DNA of 64,000 bases from NCBI RefSeq assembly GCF_016406105.1, contig NZ_CP066308.1:2839501-2903500 (forward strand), in the 5' to 3' direction. Source of the stretch: Brevibacillus composti (lineage in GTDB: Bacteria > Bacillota > Bacilli > Brevibacillales > Brevibacillaceae). How positions within the stretch are numbered: position 1 is the stretch's first letter; every line of letters begins with the position of its first letter. The position numbers were made by a program, and so were the translations under genes. Below, piece after piece: positions 9,168 to 18,357 of the stretch. Under the pieces are notes generated by a model. That model saw nothing but the letters and a program-made list of their open reading frames with translations. It had not been told where the DNA came from and did no database searches.

Positions 9168-9293
9168 CAGAGGCTGCGGCTATGCAGATCGCAGCCGCCG
9201 AAGAATCAAAACGGTGCAGCGGCTTCTCTTGCGGATAGCAGTTTTACGAAATTGGCGGCAAAAGCTAGATCCTGCAAAGGCAGCGAAAAAAGA

Positions 9294-9326
9294 AGCGAAG
9301 CCCCTTTTAAGGCTTCGCTCTTTTTG
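9294..9326. terminator. Bidirectional terminator between comER and leuS
   Basis: A 9-bp stem AGCGAAGCC/GGCTTCGCT is followed by CTTTTT on the plus strand and by TCTTTTTT on the minus strand, so it can serve both convergent genes. Confidence 0.8.
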
Positions 9327-9413
9327 CTCCTCGGCCATCCCCAAGCGCTGTCATGCTTTCTCGCTTGCAGGGCGGCACGCGTCTGCGGTCTTTTCGTTTT
9401 TTGCGAATAACTT

Positions 9414-11831
9414 TTAGCGAACGACGATATTCACCAGTTTGCCTGGGACAGCGATCACTTTGACGATGGTTTTTCCGTCAATCAGTTCTTTGATGGTCTC
9501 GTTGCTGGCAGCCATCTCTTCCATTTGTTCTTTGGTTGCATCCGCGGCAATCATCATCTTTTCTCTGTTCTTGCCGTTGATCTGCAGAACGATTTCCACC
9601 TCGTCGTCCACCAGCTTGGTCTCATCGTACTCCGGCCATGGCTCGTAGGCGATCGTGTCGGTATGGCCCAGTTTTTCCCACAGCTCTTCGCCGAGGTGAG
9701 GAGCGATCGGGGAGAGCATTTTCACGAAGCCTTCCATGTAGGATTTGGGCAGTGCTTCTGCGCGATACGCTTCGTTGACAAAGACCATGAGCTGGGAAAT
9801 GCCTGTATTGAAGCGGAGTCCTTCGTAATCCTCCGTCACTTTTTTCACCGTCTGGTGGTAAACGCGCTCTAGCGGTTTTACGTCCGCATCCGCGGAAATT
9901 TTGGCGTTCAGTGAACCGTCCTCTTCGACGAACAGTCTCCAGACGCGGTCGAGGAAGCGGCGTGCCCCATCCAGCCCTTTGGTAGACCAGGCGATGGACG
10001 CATCCAGCGGCCCCATGAACATTTCGTACAAGCGCAGGGTGTCGGCACCGTGACTGTCGATGATTTCATCCGGGTTGACGACGTTTCCTTTGGACTTGCT
10101 CATCTTTTCGTTGTTCTCTCCGAGGATCATTCCTTGGTTGAACAGCTTTTGGAAAGGCTCCTTCGTCGGAACCACGCCGATGTCGTACAGGAATTTATGC
10201 CAGAATCGCGCGTAGAGCAAGTGCAGCACCGCGTGCTCCGCACCGCCGATGTAAATGTCGATCGGCAGCCATTCCTTCAGTTTTTCCGGATCGGCCATGG
10301 CCTTGTCGTTATGCGGATCGATAAAGCGCAGGAAATACCAGCAGCTGCCAGCCCACTGCGGCATGGTGTTGGTTTCGCGGCGCGCTTTCATGCCGGTTTC
10401 CTTGTCGACGGTATGGACCCAGTCGGTGATGTTGGCCAGCGGCGATTCTCCCGTGCCGGACGGCTTGATTTCCTTTGTTTTCGGCAGGACGACCGGCAGC
10501 TCTTCTTCCGGAACGACCTTCATCGTGCCGTCCTCGAGATGCAGAATCGGGATCGGTTCCCCCCAATACCGCTGACGGCTGAACAGCCAGTCGCGCAGGC
10601 GGAACGTCACTTTCCGCGTTCCTTTGCCATTTTGCTCCAGCCACTCGATCATCTTGGCAATCGCCTGTTCCTTGTTCAAGCCGTCCAGGATGCCGGAGTT
10701 GATATGCTCGCCGTCTCCGGTATACGCTTCCTTGGACACATCGCCGCCGCGAATGACTTCTTTGATCGGCAGGTCGAATTTTTTCGCAAATTCGTAGTCG
10801 CGCTCGTCATGCGCCGGAACCGCCATGACCGAACCGGTGCCGTAGCTGATCAGCACGTAGTCGGCGATCCAGATCGGCAGCTTTTCGCCGTTCACCGGGT
10901 TAATCGCATACGCCCCGGTAAAGACGCCGGTCTTGTCCTTGGCCAGGTCCGTGCGCTCCAGGTCGCTCTTGTGCTTGGTCTGCTCCAGGTAGGCCTCTAC
11001 TGCCTCTTTCTGCTCCGGCGTGGTAATCTTTTCGACCAGCTTGTGCTCGGGTGCGAGAACCGCGAACGTAGCGCCGTACAGCGTGTCCGGACGGGTCGTA
11101 AAGACCGTAAACGTCTCGTCATGTCCGTCGATGGAAAAGACGACCTCGGCCCCTTCGGAACGGCCGATCCAGTTGCGCTGCATCTCCTTGATGCTCTCCG
11201 GCCAGTCCAGTTCCTCCAGATCCTCCAGCAGCCGGTCCGCGTATTTGGTAATCCGCAGCACCCACTGCTTCATCGGACGGCGTTCGACCGGGTGGCCGCC
11301 GCGTTCGCTCTTGCCGTCGATGACCTCTTCGTTGGCCAGCACGGTTCCCAGAGCCGGGCACCAGTTCACGGCCACTTCGTCGATATAGGCCAGGCCGTGC
11401 TCATACAGCTTGGTAAAAATCCACTGGGTCCATTTGTAGTACTCCGGATCGGTCGTATTGATTTCGCGATCCCAGTCGTAGGAAAAGCCCAGCGACTTGA
11501 TTTGGCGGCGGAATGTATTGATATTGCGCTCGGTAAATTCAGCCGGGTCATTGCCGGTATCCAGCGCGTACTGCTCCGCCGGCAGTCCGAATGCGTCCCA
11601 GCCCATCGGGTGAAGGACGTTGTAGCCTTGCATCCGCTTCATGCGGGAGAGGATGTCCGTCGCGGTATAGCCCTCTGGATGGCCGACGTGAAGACCGGCT
11701 CCGGATGGATACGGAAACATATCCAGCGCATAGAACTTTTTCTTGCTCGGATCATCCAGCGTTTTGAAGGTTTTATTTTGTTCCCAGTACGCCTGCCACT
11801 TCTTTTCCACTTCGTGATGATTAAAAGCCAT
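9414..11831 (-). CDS. leuS: Leucyl-tRNA synthetase
   Basis: This 805-aa class I aminoacyl-tRNA synthetase charges tRNA-Leu. The HIGH-type signature is [17 protein letters not shown] near residue 45, the CP1 editing domain has [20 protein letters not shown], and the KMSKS loop is [15 protein letters not shown] near residue 575. Length is as usual for the bacterial enzyme. It is a single-gene unit controlled by the T-box leader immediately upstream. In B. subtilis leuS is not in the comE region, so its position here is lineage-specific. Confidence 0.97.
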   Translation of the reverse strand: MAFNHHEVEKKWQAYWEQNKTFKTLDDPSKKKFYALDMFPYPSGAGLHVGHPEGYTATDILSRMKRMQGYNVLHPMGWDAFGLPAEQYALDTGNDPAEFTERNINTFRRQIKSLGFSYDWDREINTTDPEYYKWTQWIFTKLYEHGLAYIDEVAVNWCPALGTVLANEEVIDGKSERGGHPVERRPMKQWVLRITKYADRLLEDLEELDWPESIKEMQRNWIGRSEGAEVVFSIDGHDETFTVFTTRPDTLYGATFAVLAPEHKLVEKITTPEQKEAVEAYLEQTKHKSDLERTDLAKDKTGVFTGAYAINPVNGEKLPIWIADYVLISYGTGSVMAVPAHDERDYEFAKKFDLPIKEVIRGGDVSKEAYTGDGEHINSGILDGLNKEQAIAKMIEWLEQNGKGTRKVTFRLRDWLFSRQRYWGEPIPILHLEDGTMKVVPEEELPVVLPKTKEIKPSGTGESPLANITDWVHTVDKETGMKARRETNTMPQWAGSCWYFLRFIDPHNDKAMADPEKLKEWLPIDIYIGGAEHAVLHLLYARFWHKFLYDIGVVPTKEPFQKLFNQGMILGENNEKMSKSKGNVVNPDEIIDSHGADTLRLYEMFMGPLDASIAWSTKGLDGARRFLDRVWRLFVEEDGSLNAKISADADVKPLERVYHQTVKKVTEDYEGLRFNTGISQLMVFVNEAYRAEALPKSYMEGFVKMLSPIAPHLGEELWEKLGHTDTIAYEPWPEYDETKLVDDEVEIVLQINGKNREKMMIAADATKEQMEEMAASNETIKELIDGKTIVKVIAVPGKLVNIVVR

Positions 11832-12262
11832 TGCTTTGCACTCCTATCTTGGATTCATAAAAAAATAATGAGCTGGATAAATAGTAAAAAACCTCCCGCC
11901 CCAGATCGCGAACGAAATGGGACGAGAGGATCATGAATACTCCCGCGGTACCACCCAAATTGGTGAACACTGGCAATCGGCCATCTGCCTCTTCCGGTCT
12001 CCATGTGGAGCACAGAAGCGTCCTGATGCCTGCACATACGGCTCACCCGCTTGAAACTCCGTATCGTGGGTCAGACGCTCCTCCTTACGCAGCCAAACCG
12101 ATGAGGCCGGCCTTCAGGGTGAGTGCTTGGAGGCGAGTTCGGAAAGGGACGGATTGACTTGCACCGACCGTCAATTCTCTAGTGCCGTTTCACTTTCGTA
12201 CTGCTCCTCTTCAACGCTTTGTCGATATGCACTTCTGCACTGCTAAGCTCATGCGCTTCTAG
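11832..12262 (-). ncRNA. Leucine T-box riboswitch (leuS leader)
   Basis: The leader of about 430 bases has the conserved T-box GGGTGGTACCGCGGG (complement of 11942-11956), which binds the free acceptor end of uncharged tRNA, and a stem I with AGGAGCAGTA. The likely specifier codon is CUC (complement of 12135-12137) in the context GAACUCGCC, which reads tRNA-Leu. Uncharged tRNA-Leu should favour the antiterminator and so leuS expression. Confidence 0.92.
11886..11930 (-). terminator. T-box terminator of leuS
   Basis: On the minus strand a G/C-rich stem (CCTCTCGTCCC with GGGGCGGGAGG) is followed by six Us, directly downstream of the T-box sequence. It is the regulated terminator of the riboswitch. 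Confidence 0.85.
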
Positions 12263-12267
12263 TTCCG

Positions 12268-12297
12268 ATTATAGACAATGCAAGACAGCACTGTCAA
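12268..12297 (-). promoter_or_regulatory. SigA-type promoter of the leuS T-box
   Basis: On the minus strand a perfect TTGACA (12292-12297) is separated by 18 bases from a perfect TATAAT (12268-12273). It overlaps the end of yqeM by a few bases. Confidence 0.85.
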
Positions 12298-12299
12298 CG

Positions 12300-13037
12300 C
12301 TAGGGTCGCCGCGCGCAAAAAAACAGACGCTCGCTCGTCGCGACCGGGGGCAATCCGGTGAAGTCCGCGGTCAATTCGATCTCCGCAAATCCGGCCTCCC
12401 GGAGCCACCGCACCATCTCGTAGGGCTGATAGGCCCGCTGCTCGTGGACTTCCTCCACACGCTCGTACAGGCCGTTTTCCTGCCGCAGGAAGAAGGTCAG
12501 CTCGTGGGCGACCTCCAGCCGATCGGGATCGCAAAAACATTGCCAAATATACGAAACTTCTTCTTCCGTCAAGGCAAAGGTCTGATTGCCAAAGCCATGC
12601 AAGATTTTGTACGGGCTGTGCACATCGAACAAAAATGTTCCTCCCGGCTGAAGATGTGCAAAGACGCGTGAAAAGGTCTGCTGCACATCCTCCTCGTCGG
12701 TCAGGTAGCTGAGGGAATCGCAAAAGGAAATGACGCTGTCTGCCTGAGGAACCTCCAGCTCCCGCATATCTTGTTCCACCCAGAGGACTTGAGCCTGCTC
12801 CCGCCTCATCTTGTCGTAGGCGACGGCAAGCATCTCCGCAGACAAATCGACGCCTGTCACTTGATACCCTCGCTTTGCAAGCGGGATGGCGATATTGCCC
12901 GTCCCGCAGCCGAGATCAATCACGCGGCGCGGCATCCCTTTTTTTGCCCAGACGCCCTCGGCAAAGTCCAGCCATTCTCCATAGGGGGAGTCGGCCATCA
13001 GCCTGTCGTAGACCGTCGCCATGTGCCCGTATGCCAT
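12300..13037 (-). CDS. yqeM: Class I SAM-dependent methyltransferase YqeM
   Basis: This 245-aa protein has the SAM-binding motif I VIDLGCGTGNIAIPLA near residue 40 and the later motif SVISFCDSLSYL. The substrate is unknown. It is the last gene of the yqeG-to-yqeM operon, 5 bases after rsfS, as in B. subtilis. A GGAAGG site lies 9 bases upstream of the ATG. Confidence 0.85.
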   Translation of the reverse strand: MAYGHMATVYDRLMADSPYGEWLDFAEGVWAKKGMPRRVIDLGCGTGNIAIPLAKRGYQVTGVDLSAEMLAVAYDKMRREQAQVLWVEQDMRELEVPQADSVISFCDSLSYLTDEEDVQQTFSRVFAHLQPGGTFLFDVHSPYKILHGFGNQTFALTEEEVSYIWQCFCDPDRLEVAHELTFFLRQENGLYERVEEVHEQRAYQPYEMVRWLREAGFAEIELTADFTGLPPVATSERLFFCARRP

Positions 13038-13042
13038 GTCGC

Positions 13043-13399
13043 TCAGCCTTCCTCTCCAAAGCTGACGAGCGGGGCTTCTGCCCAGAGGCGCTCCAAATTG
13101 TAAAATTCGCGGTCTTCGCGGTGGAATACGTGGATCACGACATCGCCCAGATCGACCAGCACCCAGCGTCCTTCGTCCGCTCCCTCGATCCCCCGGACCT
13201 GGTATCCATTCTTGTGAGCCTGCTCGCGGATTTCATTCACGATCGCCTGTACTTGCCGCTCATTGTTTCCGTGACAGATCATGAAGTAATCGGCGATGAC
13301 AGACAGCTTGCTGATGTCCATGATCACCAGATTCTCCGCCTTTTTCTCTTCTGCCGCTTTCGCCACTAGGCGCGCCAAAGCTTCCACTGTTTTAACCAT
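13043..13399 (-). CDS. rsfS: Ribosomal silencing factor RsfS (YqeL/YbeB)
   Basis: This 118-aa protein binds uL14 on the large ribosomal subunit and blocks subunit joining. The family signature is clear: VIMDISKLSVIADYFMICHGNNERQVQAI and the later WVLVDLGDVVIHVFH. It starts 11 bases after yqeK with GGAG before the ATG, inside a tightly packed operon. Confidence 0.95.
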   Translation of the reverse strand: MVKTVEALARLVAKAAEEKKAENLVIMDISKLSVIADYFMICHGNNERQVQAIVNEIREQAHKNGYQVRGIEGADEGRWVLVDLGDVVIHVFHREDREFYNLERLWAEAPLVSFGEEG

Positions 13400-13410
13400 T
13401 TAACTCCTCC

Positions 13411-13989
13411 TCATGCATCCAAGCCGGATACGAGATCGTTGTATGCCAACAGCGTCAACGGATACACTGTTTTCTTCTTCTCGATCAGCACCTGTATCGT
13501 GCCGCCTATGGCGGTCACCAGCGCCTGATTCAAATCCTGCTCCGCCAGCTTGCGGATTTTTTTCACGCCGGGGAAATCCCGGTTTGGTTCTATATAGTCT
13601 GCCACACAAACTATTTTTTCTAACAGGGTCATCCCCGGCCTTCCCGTCGTGTGATACCGGACGGCTTGAATGATCCCGGGATCGGTAATATTCATCTCGG
13701 TCTGAATCACGATCGCTCCGGCAAAGGCATGCCACAGCTCTTTTTCGCCGCTGAGCAGGTCTTCCGGCAGATCGTGGCGGATGAGGATGTCGCGCATCAC
13801 ATCGACCGGCCAGCACTTGCAGTAATCGTGCAGGAATCCGGCCAGCTCCGCCTTGTCCGGGTCCTCCCCGTACTGGACGGCCAGCTGTCTGGCCGATTCC
13901 GCGACGCCCAGCGTGTGCCGGTACCGTTTTTCATGCATCTGCGCCCGGACACGCTCCAGAAGTGCCTCCCGATTCTCTAGCCAGTTCAT
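13411..13989 (-). CDS. yqeK: HD-domain hydrolase YqeK
   Basis: This 192-aa metal-dependent HD protein is, by family, a symmetrical bis(5'-nucleosyl)-tetraphosphate hydrolase. The metal ligands are visible in RYRHTLGVAESA, ELAGFLHDYCK and a third His in AVRYHTTG. I start at the ATG at 13989, preceded by GGAGTGGGGAC. This overlaps the 3' end of nadD by 59 bases, suggesting coupled translation. Confidence 0.92.
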   Translation of the reverse strand: MNWLENREALLERVRAQMHEKRYRHTLGVAESARQLAVQYGEDPDKAELAGFLHDYCKCWPVDVMRDILIRHDLPEDLLSGEKELWHAFAGAIVIQTEMNITDPGIIQAVRYHTTGRPGMTLLEKIVCVADYIEPNRDFPGVKKIRKLAEQDLNQALVTAIGGTIQVLIEKKKTVYPLTLLAYNDLVSGLDA

Positions 13990-14569
13990 ACAGTCCCCAC
14001 TCCTTAATATAGCGCTCAACTGACGGATGCACCAGGTAGCGGATGCTTTTTCCCTGTGCGGCCTTTTTCCGCACGAGAGTGGACGACAGATCCCAGGCGG
14101 GCATCTCCACGAAGCGGACATACGTCTCATACGCGCTCTTGTCCAGCTTCGTGCCGGGACGCGTCAGACCGATAAAGCGGATCATGCGGACCAGCTCATC
14201 GATCCGATGCCACTTGGGAAGGATGCTCACCATATCCCCGCCGATAATAAAGGAAAACTGACAATCCGGATGGTTCTGCAAGAGGAGCTCTACAGTATCG
14301 ACCGTATAAGAAGGCCCTTCTCGTCTCAGTTCCAGATCGCACGCCCGAAAAGCCGGGTGATCGGCAACGGCCAGCTCCACCATCCGCAGCCGGTGGCGGG
14401 CTTCCGTCAGTCCTACCCGGTCCTTGTGCGGCGGGATATGGGTGGGCATGAACCAGATTTCATCCAGTCCTGCCTGCTCCCTCGCTTGTTCCGCGGCGAG
14501 AAGATGACCGGTGTGTATGGGATCAAACGTCCCTCCCATAATGCCGATCTGTTTCTTTCGCTTTTCCAT
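13931..14569 (-). CDS. nadD: Nicotinate-nucleotide adenylyltransferase
   Basis: This 212-aa enzyme adenylates nicotinate mononucleotide in NAD synthesis. It has the nucleotidyltransferase motif GGTFDPIHTGHLLAAEQA near residue 12 and the ISSTxIR-type motif LSSTLVRKKAAQGKS near the end. Its ATG overlaps the stop of yqeI by one base (TAATG). The C-terminus extends about 18 residues past the usual end, into yqeK. Confidence 0.95.
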   Translation of the reverse strand: MEKRKKQIGIMGGTFDPIHTGHLLAAEQAREQAGLDEIWFMPTHIPPHKDRVGLTEARHRLRMVELAVADHPAFRACDLELRREGPSYTVDTVELLLQNHPDCQFSFIIGGDMVSILPKWHRIDELVRMIRFIGLTRPGTKLDKSAYETYVRFVEMPAWDLSSTLVRKKAAQGKSIRYLVHPSVERYIKEWGLYELARESGGTSGACPGADA

Positions 14570-14862
14570 TACTTCGGCAGGACGATTCGCTTGTTCTCCC
14601 TGGACTCCTTGTACAGCACGACCGTATGGCCGATCAGCTGCACCAGCTCCGCTTCCGCTCCCGCCGCCAGAGCTTCCGCCACTTCCTCTTTGTCGTCCAG
14701 ATTGTTTTGCAAAATCGATACCTTGATCAATTCGCGAACTTCCAGCGCCTCTTTAATTTGCGTGATCATGTTTTCGTTGACGCCGCCCTTGCCTACCTGA
14801 AAAATGGGGGACAGATGATGGGCCTCCGCGCGTAAAAAACGTTTTTGCTTGCCTGTCAGCAT
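14569..14862 (-). CDS. yqeI: CRM-domain RNA-binding protein YqeI (YhbY family)
   Basis: This 97-aa protein is a single CRS1-YhbY domain, linked in its family to large ribosomal subunit assembly. The key features are KRFLRAEAHHLSPIFQVGKG at the start and the GxxG loop within LIGHTVVLYKES. I prefer the ATG at 14862 because GGAG lies 8 bases upstream; the ATG six bases earlier would be too close. Confidence 0.9.
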   Translation of the reverse strand: MLTGKQKRFLRAEAHHLSPIFQVGKGGVNENMITQIKEALEVRELIKVSILQNNLDDKEEVAEALAAGAEAELVQLIGHTVVLYKESRENKRIVLPK

Positions 14863-14999
14863 GCACATATCTCCTTTTTTTGTATGCCTCTATTTTTCCG
14901 TATGACCGCCGCCGGCTCAAAGCGGCGTGTTACTTCCATTTTGCCCCGCGCGCGCGATTCATACCGTTGCGCAGATGTCCTTCCGGCGGGGTTTGCGAT

Positions 15000-15845
15000 T
15001 TATTTGCCGAGCTGCTGCAAGACGACCTCGCGCATCGTCTCGGTCGGGGCGTCTTCGCCCGTCCACAGTTCAAAAGCCAGCGCGCCCTGATTGACGAACA
15101 TGCCGATGCCCGAGTGGATTTGCGCGCCTTTCGCGGCCGCCGCTTTCAACAGTCGCGTCTCCAGGGGATTGTAGATCAGATCGCTGACGATCAGGTTGGC
15201 ATGGAGCCACTCCTCCTGGACAGGCATTTCCTCCACATGCGGATGCATCCCGATGGACGTCGTGTTGATCAGCAGGCTGGCATCGGCGATCGCCTCCGCG
15301 CCCTCTGCCGGATTGAGAACGACGGTGGGGACGATCGTCCCGACGTGCTCCGCCAAAAGCGTCGCGCGCTCGCGGGAGCGGTTGAGAATCCGAATCTCCC
15401 GCACGCCCCGCTCGGCCAGCGTAAAGGCGACTGCCCTGGCGGCCCCCCCGGCGCCCAGCATGGTCACCGTCTGCTGCTCCAGGGAGATGCCCGTCTTTTC
15501 TACGAGCGAGCGGACGTACCCGAGGCCGTCCGTATTGTACCCGATCAAATAGCCGTCGCGGTTCACGACGGTGTTGACCGCACCGATGCGGGCCGCAAGC
15601 GGATCGACCTCGTCCAGCAGCGGCATGATGGCGACCTTGTGCGGGATGGTCACGTTTACCCCTTTGATCCCCAGCGCGCGAATGCCTGCGACTGCCTCCG
15701 GGAGCCGCTCGGGAGCCACGTCAAAAGAGGTATACACATAATCGAGGCCCTTCTCGGCAAATGCCGCATTGTGCATCAGCGGCGATTGCGAATGCGCAAC
15801 CGGATGACCAAACAGACCGACAAGTTGTGTTTTGCTCGTAATCAT
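15000..15845 (-). CDS. aroE: Shikimate dehydrogenase (NADP+)
   Basis: This 281-aa enzyme reduces 3-dehydroshikimate in the shikimate pathway. Substrate-binding motifs are [11 protein letters not shown] and NVTIPHKVA with the catalytic Lys, and the Rossmann motif is [21 protein letters not shown] follows. The ATG at 15845 has GGAAGGAAG upstream, so the longer in-frame start is not needed. A 130-base gap with no visible signal separates it from yqeI. Confidence 0.95.
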   Translation of the reverse strand: MITSKTQLVGLFGHPVAHSQSPLMHNAAFAEKGLDYVYTSFDVAPERLPEAVAGIRALGIKGVNVTIPHKVAIMPLLDEVDPLAARIGAVNTVVNRDGYLIGYNTDGLGYVRSLVEKTGISLEQQTVTMLGAGGAARAVAFTLAERGVREIRILNRSRERATLLAEHVGTIVPTVVLNPAEGAEAIADASLLINTTSIGMHPHVEEMPVQEEWLHANLIVSDLIYNPLETRLLKAAAAKGAQIHSGIGMFVNQGALAFELWTGEDAPTETMREVVLQQLGK

Positions 15846-15906
15846 GAAGCTCTTCCTTCCTCTCTGCTCTCCCCATCCCAGCATCTGGCTTGACAACCGG
15901 ACCGCA

Positions 15907-17040
15907 TCAGATGAGCCCTTTTCGAATGCCTACACTGACACCTTTCGGCGCATGCACCACGACGCTGGCTTCTTCCTTGCCCTGCAGGCTGACCCAGCCG
16001 AGACCCGAAATGACCAGATCGGTCGTGCCTGTCGGGCGGATTTTAAAGGTATGCTTGACAAAGGCGGGCAGTTTTTCCGCAGCCTCTCGTCCGGTAGGAG
16101 GAGCGAGCATCTCCCCGTGATGCTTCTGCAGGACGTCGTCGGCATTTTCCAGCTTTGTCCGGTGGATGTACATATCATTCTTTACGTACACCACGAATGG
16201 CTGTCTGGGCCCGCGTACGAAATCAATCCGCGCCAGTCCCCCGAGAAAGAGCGACTGTCCGTCGTTGAGCTGATATACTTTGGGATTGATTCTAGTGGTT
16301 GGCGTTATTTTCCGCAAGTCTTGCGGTGTGATCATATGGCCGATCTGATCCCGGTTGATGATCCCCGGCGTATCAAAGATCGAGCGGCCGTCCTCGAGCG
16401 GAATCTCGATTTTGTCCAAGGTCGTTCCCGGAAACGGCGAGGTGGTGATTTCCAGCTCGGCCGATCCGTAATCGTGCAGGATGCGGTTAATCAGCGTCGA
16501 TTTCCCCACGTTGGTCACGCCGACAATGTATACGTCCCGCCCTTTGCGCAGCTGGCTGATCCGGGCAAGCAGCTCGTCGATATGAAGCCCTTTGTGTGCG
16601 CTGACCAGCACGACATCGGCCGGTCTCAGGCCTCTTTCTTTGGCTTCATGCTGCATCCAGTTACGGACGCGGTTCAGATTGATATTCTGAGGCAAGAGGT
16701 CCACCTTGTTTCCGACCAGCAGAATCGGGTTGTTCCCGACAAAACGGGGCAATCCCCGCAGCCAGGAACCATGAAAATCAAAAATATCGACCACCATGAC
16801 TACCAGGCTGTCGGTGGAGCCGATTCCGTCCAGAATCCGCAGAAAATCGTCATCTCCCATACTGATGGGAGCGACTTCGTTATAGTGCCGGATGCGGAAG
16901 CAGCGTTGGCAGATCACCGTTTCCCGTTGCAGGGCGGACGCCGGCGCATAGCCCGGCCGCTTCGCATCTTCGGTCTGGATCGCGATGCCGCATCCCGCGC
17001 AGGCACCTTCAAACCGCTCTGTTACTCCTGTGTTTTCCAC
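15907..17040 (-). CDS. yqeH: Circularly permuted GTPase YqeH
   Basis: This 377-aa GTPase acts in assembly of the 30S ribosomal subunit. The N-terminal zinc finger has CAGCG and CQRCF. The G motifs appear in permuted order: G4 NKVDLLP first, then the P-loop [12 protein letters not shown] and G3 DTPG. I choose the GTG at 17040, with AAAGGA 8 bases upstream; this overlaps yqeG by 19 bases. Confidence 0.95.
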   Translation of the reverse strand: MENTGVTERFEGACAGCGIAIQTEDAKRPGYAPASALQRETVICQRCFRIRHYNEVAPISMGDDDFLRILDGIGSTDSLVVMVVDIFDFHGSWLRGLPRFVGNNPILLVGNKVDLLPQNINLNRVRNWMQHEAKERGLRPADVVLVSAHKGLHIDELLARISQLRKGRDVYIVGVTNVGKSTLINRILHDYGSAELEITTSPFPGTTLDKIEIPLEDGRSIFDTPGIINRDQIGHMITPQDLRKITPTTRINPKVYQLNDGQSLFLGGLARIDFVRGPRQPFVVYVKNDMYIHRTKLENADDVLQKHHGEMLAPPTGREAAEKLPAFVKHTFKIRPTGTTDLVISGLGWVSLQGKEEASVVVHAPKGVSVGIRKGLI

Positions 17041-17546
17041 GTAATCATTCCTTTCTTGCGCATCCAGTACAGAGCCAAGCGCTCCAATCTGCGGTTGAAG
17101 CGGGTCCAAAAGCCGTCTGTCTGGGTAACGGGCACTACCAGGATCGTATGAAAGCCCAGGCGGTTGCCCCCGAGCACATCGGTAAACAACTGATCCCCGA
17201 CGACGACCGTCTCTTCAATCGACACATTCATATCGGCAACCGCTTGCAAAAACGCCCGGTTGCCCGGTTTCCTGGCAGCAGAGATAAACCGGACTCCCAG
17301 CGGCGTACAAAATTTGTCGACTCGGTCCCGGTTATTATTGGATACGACCGTCACCTGGATGCCTTCTTTATGTAACTGTTTCAGCCAGCTTTCCACTTCG
17401 GGGGTGGCATAAGGCCTGTCCCACTCGACCAAGGTGTTGTCCAGGTCGGTAATCACCGCCTTGATCTTCTTCTCTCGCAAAAAATGTATGTCAATATGAT
17501 GGATGGACTCCACGTACTGATCTGGCATCAGCTTTTCTAGAAACAC
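17022..17546 (-). CDS. yqeG: HAD-family phosphatase YqeG
   Basis: This 174-aa protein has the HAD motif I AVITDLDNTLVEWD (Asp nucleophile), motif II VVSNNN and later VVVGDQLFTDVLGGN. B. subtilis YqeG is nearly the same size and heads the same operon. The GTG at 17546 has GGAGG 6 bases upstream, which decides the start. Confidence 0.93.
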   Translation of the reverse strand: MFLEKLMPDQYVESIHHIDIHFLREKKIKAVITDLDNTLVEWDRPYATPEVESWLKQLHKEGIQVTVVSNNNRDRVDKFCTPLGVRFISAARKPGNRAFLQAVADMNVSIEETVVVGDQLFTDVLGGNRLGFHTILVVPVTQTDGFWTRFNRRLERLALYWMRKKGMITWKTQE

Positions 17547-17592
17547 GGGACACCTCCAGAAACAACTTACAAGAACCGTGATTTCGGCACTT

Positions 17593-17622
17593 ACTATACC
17601 ATATTCAGCCATGGCCTTGCAA
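17593..17622 (-). promoter_or_regulatory. SigA-type promoter of the yqeG operon
   Basis: On the minus strand TTGCAA (17617-17622) is followed after 18 bases by TATAGT (17593-17598), about 47 bases before the yqeG start. Confidence 0.65.
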
Positions 17623-17624
17623 AA

Positions 17625-17655
17625 GAAAAAGAGGGGGGATGAAGCCCCCTCCCCT
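17625..17655 (-). terminator. Terminator of the small-peptide pair
   Basis: On the minus strand a GAGGGGGCTTC/GATCCCCCCTC-type stem is followed by TTTTTCTTTT. It ends the transcript of the two small genes to its right. Confidence 0.75.
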
Positions 17656-17672
17656 TCTGCAGATGGTTGGCC

Positions 17673-17843
17673 TTATGCCAGGTTGTTACGACGTTTTTTG
17701 GCCAGGATGGTGACATCTGCCTGATTGGCAGCCAGCGCATTCCCTGTACGGGAATTGGCTGTCGCGGCTTGTTGGATCTTCACGACGATCACCGTGTTTT
17801 TGCCCACCCTGTACTTGTAGGTTCGGACGTTGTTTTGCTGCAT
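17673..17843 (-). CDS. Small conserved-looking peptide, paralogue A (56 aa)
   Basis: This 56-aa ORF has a strong GGGAGG site 10 bases before its ATG and is followed by a good terminator. The product begins MQQNNVRTYKYRVGKN and ends KKRRNNLA. Its centre, KIQQAATANSRTGNALAANQ then ADVTIL, matches the centre of the gene just upstream (QTATASSVFGNAAAFNQADA). I do not recognise the family; spore-associated small proteins with this repeat-like Ala/Asn/Gln pattern are a possibility only. Confidence 0.7.
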   Translation of the reverse strand: MQQNNVRTYKYRVGKNTVIVVKIQQAATANSRTGNALAANQADVTILAKKRRNNLA

Positions 17844-17900
17844 GGAATCAGCACCTCCCTCGGGAATGGATGTACCAGCTCGCCTTCCCTGTCCGCATCC

Positions 17901-18068
17901 TTAGACTGCATTGGTTCCGTTAGCCCGGATTTTGATAATGCTGGCATCGGCCTGATTGAAAGCTGCTGCGTTGCCAAATACGGAACTGGCTGTCGCGGTC
18001 TGTTTGATCACGATCGTCTTTTTCCCTTTTTTGGGCCAACCGACATAGTTGCTTGCGCTTCTTTTCAT
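17901..18068 (-). CDS. Small conserved-looking peptide, paralogue B (55 aa)
   Basis: This 55-aa ORF starts MKRSASNYVGWPKKGKKTI and has GGGAGG upstream of the ATG. Its core VIKQTATASSVFGNAAAFNQ followed by ADASII aligns with paralogue A, 57 bases downstream. The shared pattern is TATA(N/S)S-x-x-GNA(L/A)A-x-NQAD. The pair probably arose by duplication and shares one transcript. Function unknown. Confidence 0.7.
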   Translation of the reverse strand: MKRSASNYVGWPKKGKKTIVIKQTATASSVFGNAAAFNQADASIIKIRANGTNAV

Positions 18069-18138
18069 CTGGCGTACCTCCCTTCTTGCAAAGGATGGTA
18101 CATCTTATTACAAACAGACTGAACCCGAAGCCACATTT

Positions 18139-18357
18139 CTACCGCATCAACCGCATATTTTTAGAGAAGATAGGATCTGTCTCCTTTTCCATCAATCGCC
18201 GCACCTGCTCTTTTGGCTCCCAGCAATGAAATTGATAGGATGGCTTCGTTTCATAGCGAAGCCTGGAGCAGCGATAGATGACCCCTTTCTCCCTCTTTTC
18301 GACGCGAAAATGGATGCAAGTGGCACAGCAATGATAGGTTTTTCCCCGAGATTCCAT
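18139..18357 (-). CDS. Small Cys-rich protein downstream of dinB
   Basis: This 72-aa ORF starts at the base after the dinB stop (TAGATG), so its translation is likely coupled. It has Cys at CCATC near residue 10, then YRCSR and FHCWEPKE, a pattern that could bind zinc. I do not recognise it. Confidence 0.65.
   Translation of the reverse strand: MESRGKTYHCCATCIHFRVEKREKGVIYRCSRLRYETKPSYQFHCWEPKEQVRRLMEKETDPIFSKNMRLMR

Noticed and set aside
10050-11936. 628-codon plus-strand frame opposite leuS
   Set aside because: It is a shadow of leuS; the leuS motifs are complete on the minus strand and the plus frame shows no known domain.
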